NCBI RefSeq assembly: GCF_010120715.1
Contig: NZ_CP047591.1
Location: forward strand, 1,550,001 to 1,614,000
Direction: 5' to 3'
DNA: 64,000 nucleotides
DNA from: Aminipila terrae
Lineage (GTDB): Bacteria; Bacillota; Clostridia; Peptostreptococcales; Anaerovoracaceae
Within the stretch, counting starts at the first letter, position 1. Every line of letters starts with the position of its first letter. Under the pieces are notes generated by a model. That model was given only the letters and a program-made list of their open reading frames with translations. It was not told the origin of the DNA and searched no databases. Positions 63,570 to 64,000 of this stretch are shown here, in pieces. Made by a program: the position numbers and the translations under genes.

Positions 63570-64000
63570 TGGCATTAGCAAAAGATTATGATTCCGTTAT
63601 GGGAAGATCTAACGATATAATGAAAAAAGCCCTTGGTCTGGACTACGATGAATTTGAATCTGGTTCCATTGCCTTTGACTACGAAGCTCTGATGAAATCA
63701 ACAGAGTATACACTGGATGAGATTAACAGAATTCAGAGCAGAACAGGAGTTGGTAATACTCCGTTACTTGAATTAAGAAATTTATCAGCCCTTGCAAGAA
63801 AGTATGCAAAGCCTGGATATGGCGCAAGAATCTTTGCTAAGGATGAAGCAGCAAATGCATCAGGAAGCTTTAAAGACAGAAGAGCAGCCTGTGCCGTTGC
63901 ACATGCTAAGAAGCTTGGATATAAAGGCGTTATTGCAGCAACTTCAGGAAACTATGGTGCAGCTGTTGCATCACAGGCAGCAATGCAGGGACTTGAATGC
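63569..64000 (+). CDS. ortB: 2-amino-4-oxopentanoate thiolase subunit OrtB (partial, runs off the window)
   Basis: The first 144 codons are present: ALAKDYDSVMGRSNDIMKKAL at the start and the PLP-lysine motif NASGSFKDRRA of the fold-type II enzymes. GNTPLLELRNL before it and SGNYGAAVA after it fit the tryptophan-synthase-beta-like fold. It pairs with OrtA. The remaining part, and probably the aminomutase genes oraS and oraE, lie beyond 64000. Confidence 0.94.
   Translation, partial: MALAKDYDSVMGRSNDIMKKALGLDYDEFESGSIAFDYEALMKSTEYTLDEINRIQSRTGVGNTPLLELRNLSALARKYAKPGYGARIFAKDEAANASGSFKDRRAACAVAHAKKLGYKGVIAATSGNYGAAVASQAAMQGLEC

Noticed and set aside
1..64000. tRNA or rRNA genes, prophage, insertion sequences
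   Set aside because: None could be supported; no acceptor-stem/TPsiC patterns, integrase or transposase frames were seen.

Overview
The window looks like the replication-origin region of a low-GC, anaerobic Bacillota (Clostridia) chromosome. The reasons are the Gram-positive order around dnaA (gyrA-gyrB-recF-dnaN-dnaA on the minus strand, rpmH-rnpA-yidD-yidC-jag-mnmE-mnmG-rsmG-noc-parA-parB on the plus strand), AT-rich DNA, AGGAGG-type ribosome sites, and amino-acid fermentation genes at the right edge (the ord-ortA-ortB start of an ornithine cluster, alanine dehydrogenase, sigma-54 regulators). The species cannot be named from the sequence alone.

Layout. 1-4.9 kb: a lantibiotic-immunity-type ABC transporter with its own two-component system. 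4.9-7.9 kb: yitT, trpS, and an anti-sigma/sigma pair. 7.9-17.7 kb: gyrA, gyrB, two small membrane or secreted proteins, recF, dnaN, dnaA and a bipartite oriC. 17.4-27.1 kb: rpmH to parB with two perfect parS sites. 27.4-31 kb: a candidate small RNA and a MacAB-type efflux operon. 31-32.6 kb: a 1.6 kb gene-free, AT-rich stretch with seven copies of a 24-bp palindrome, ahead of two tandem GntR/YtrA-like regulators. 33.4-38.8 kb: repair and housekeeping genes, plus a guanidine-I (ykkC) riboswitch in front of an SMR exporter. 39-43.6 kb: yycH-yycI-yycJ-rlmH without adjacent walRK. 43.7-47.7 kb: a stalk-domain secreted protein, an ArsR regulator and a GGDEF-EAL protein. 47.7-51.3 kb: a structured RNA candidate followed by the polyamine operon speA-speE-speB. 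51.6-54.4 kb: a BlaI/BlaR1-type pair. 54.5-64 kb: sigma-54-controlled nhaC, ald and ord-ort genes with their two enhancer-binding regulators.

How the parts work together. The right-hand 10 kb forms two sigma-54 circuits. One regulator sits between nhaC and ald; both of those genes carry a -24/-12 promoter and a pair of related 18-bp palindromes exactly 30 bp apart. The other regulator sits beside ord-ort, and its candidate palindrome (GTGCAA-N6-TTGCAC) occurs twice before ord and once before the regulator itself. Polyamine synthesis follows the route arginine to agmatine (SpeA), putrescine (SpeB) and spermidine (SpeE).

A caution on the sequence itself: seven genes (a histidine kinase, rnpA, yidD, ogt, an AlkD-like gene, a GGDEF-EAL gene and a blaR1-like gene) are each interrupted in a way that restoring one base, usually in a short homopolymer, repairs (two bases for rnpA). 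All eight inferred changes are single-base losses. Because rnpA is normally essential, homopolymer under-calling in the assembly is more likely than real gene decay.

The best candidates for something undescribed are the structured leader or standalone RNA before speA (about 47731-48086), the palindrome array before the GntR pair (31492-32537), and the promoter/terminator-flanked RNA at 27427-27604.
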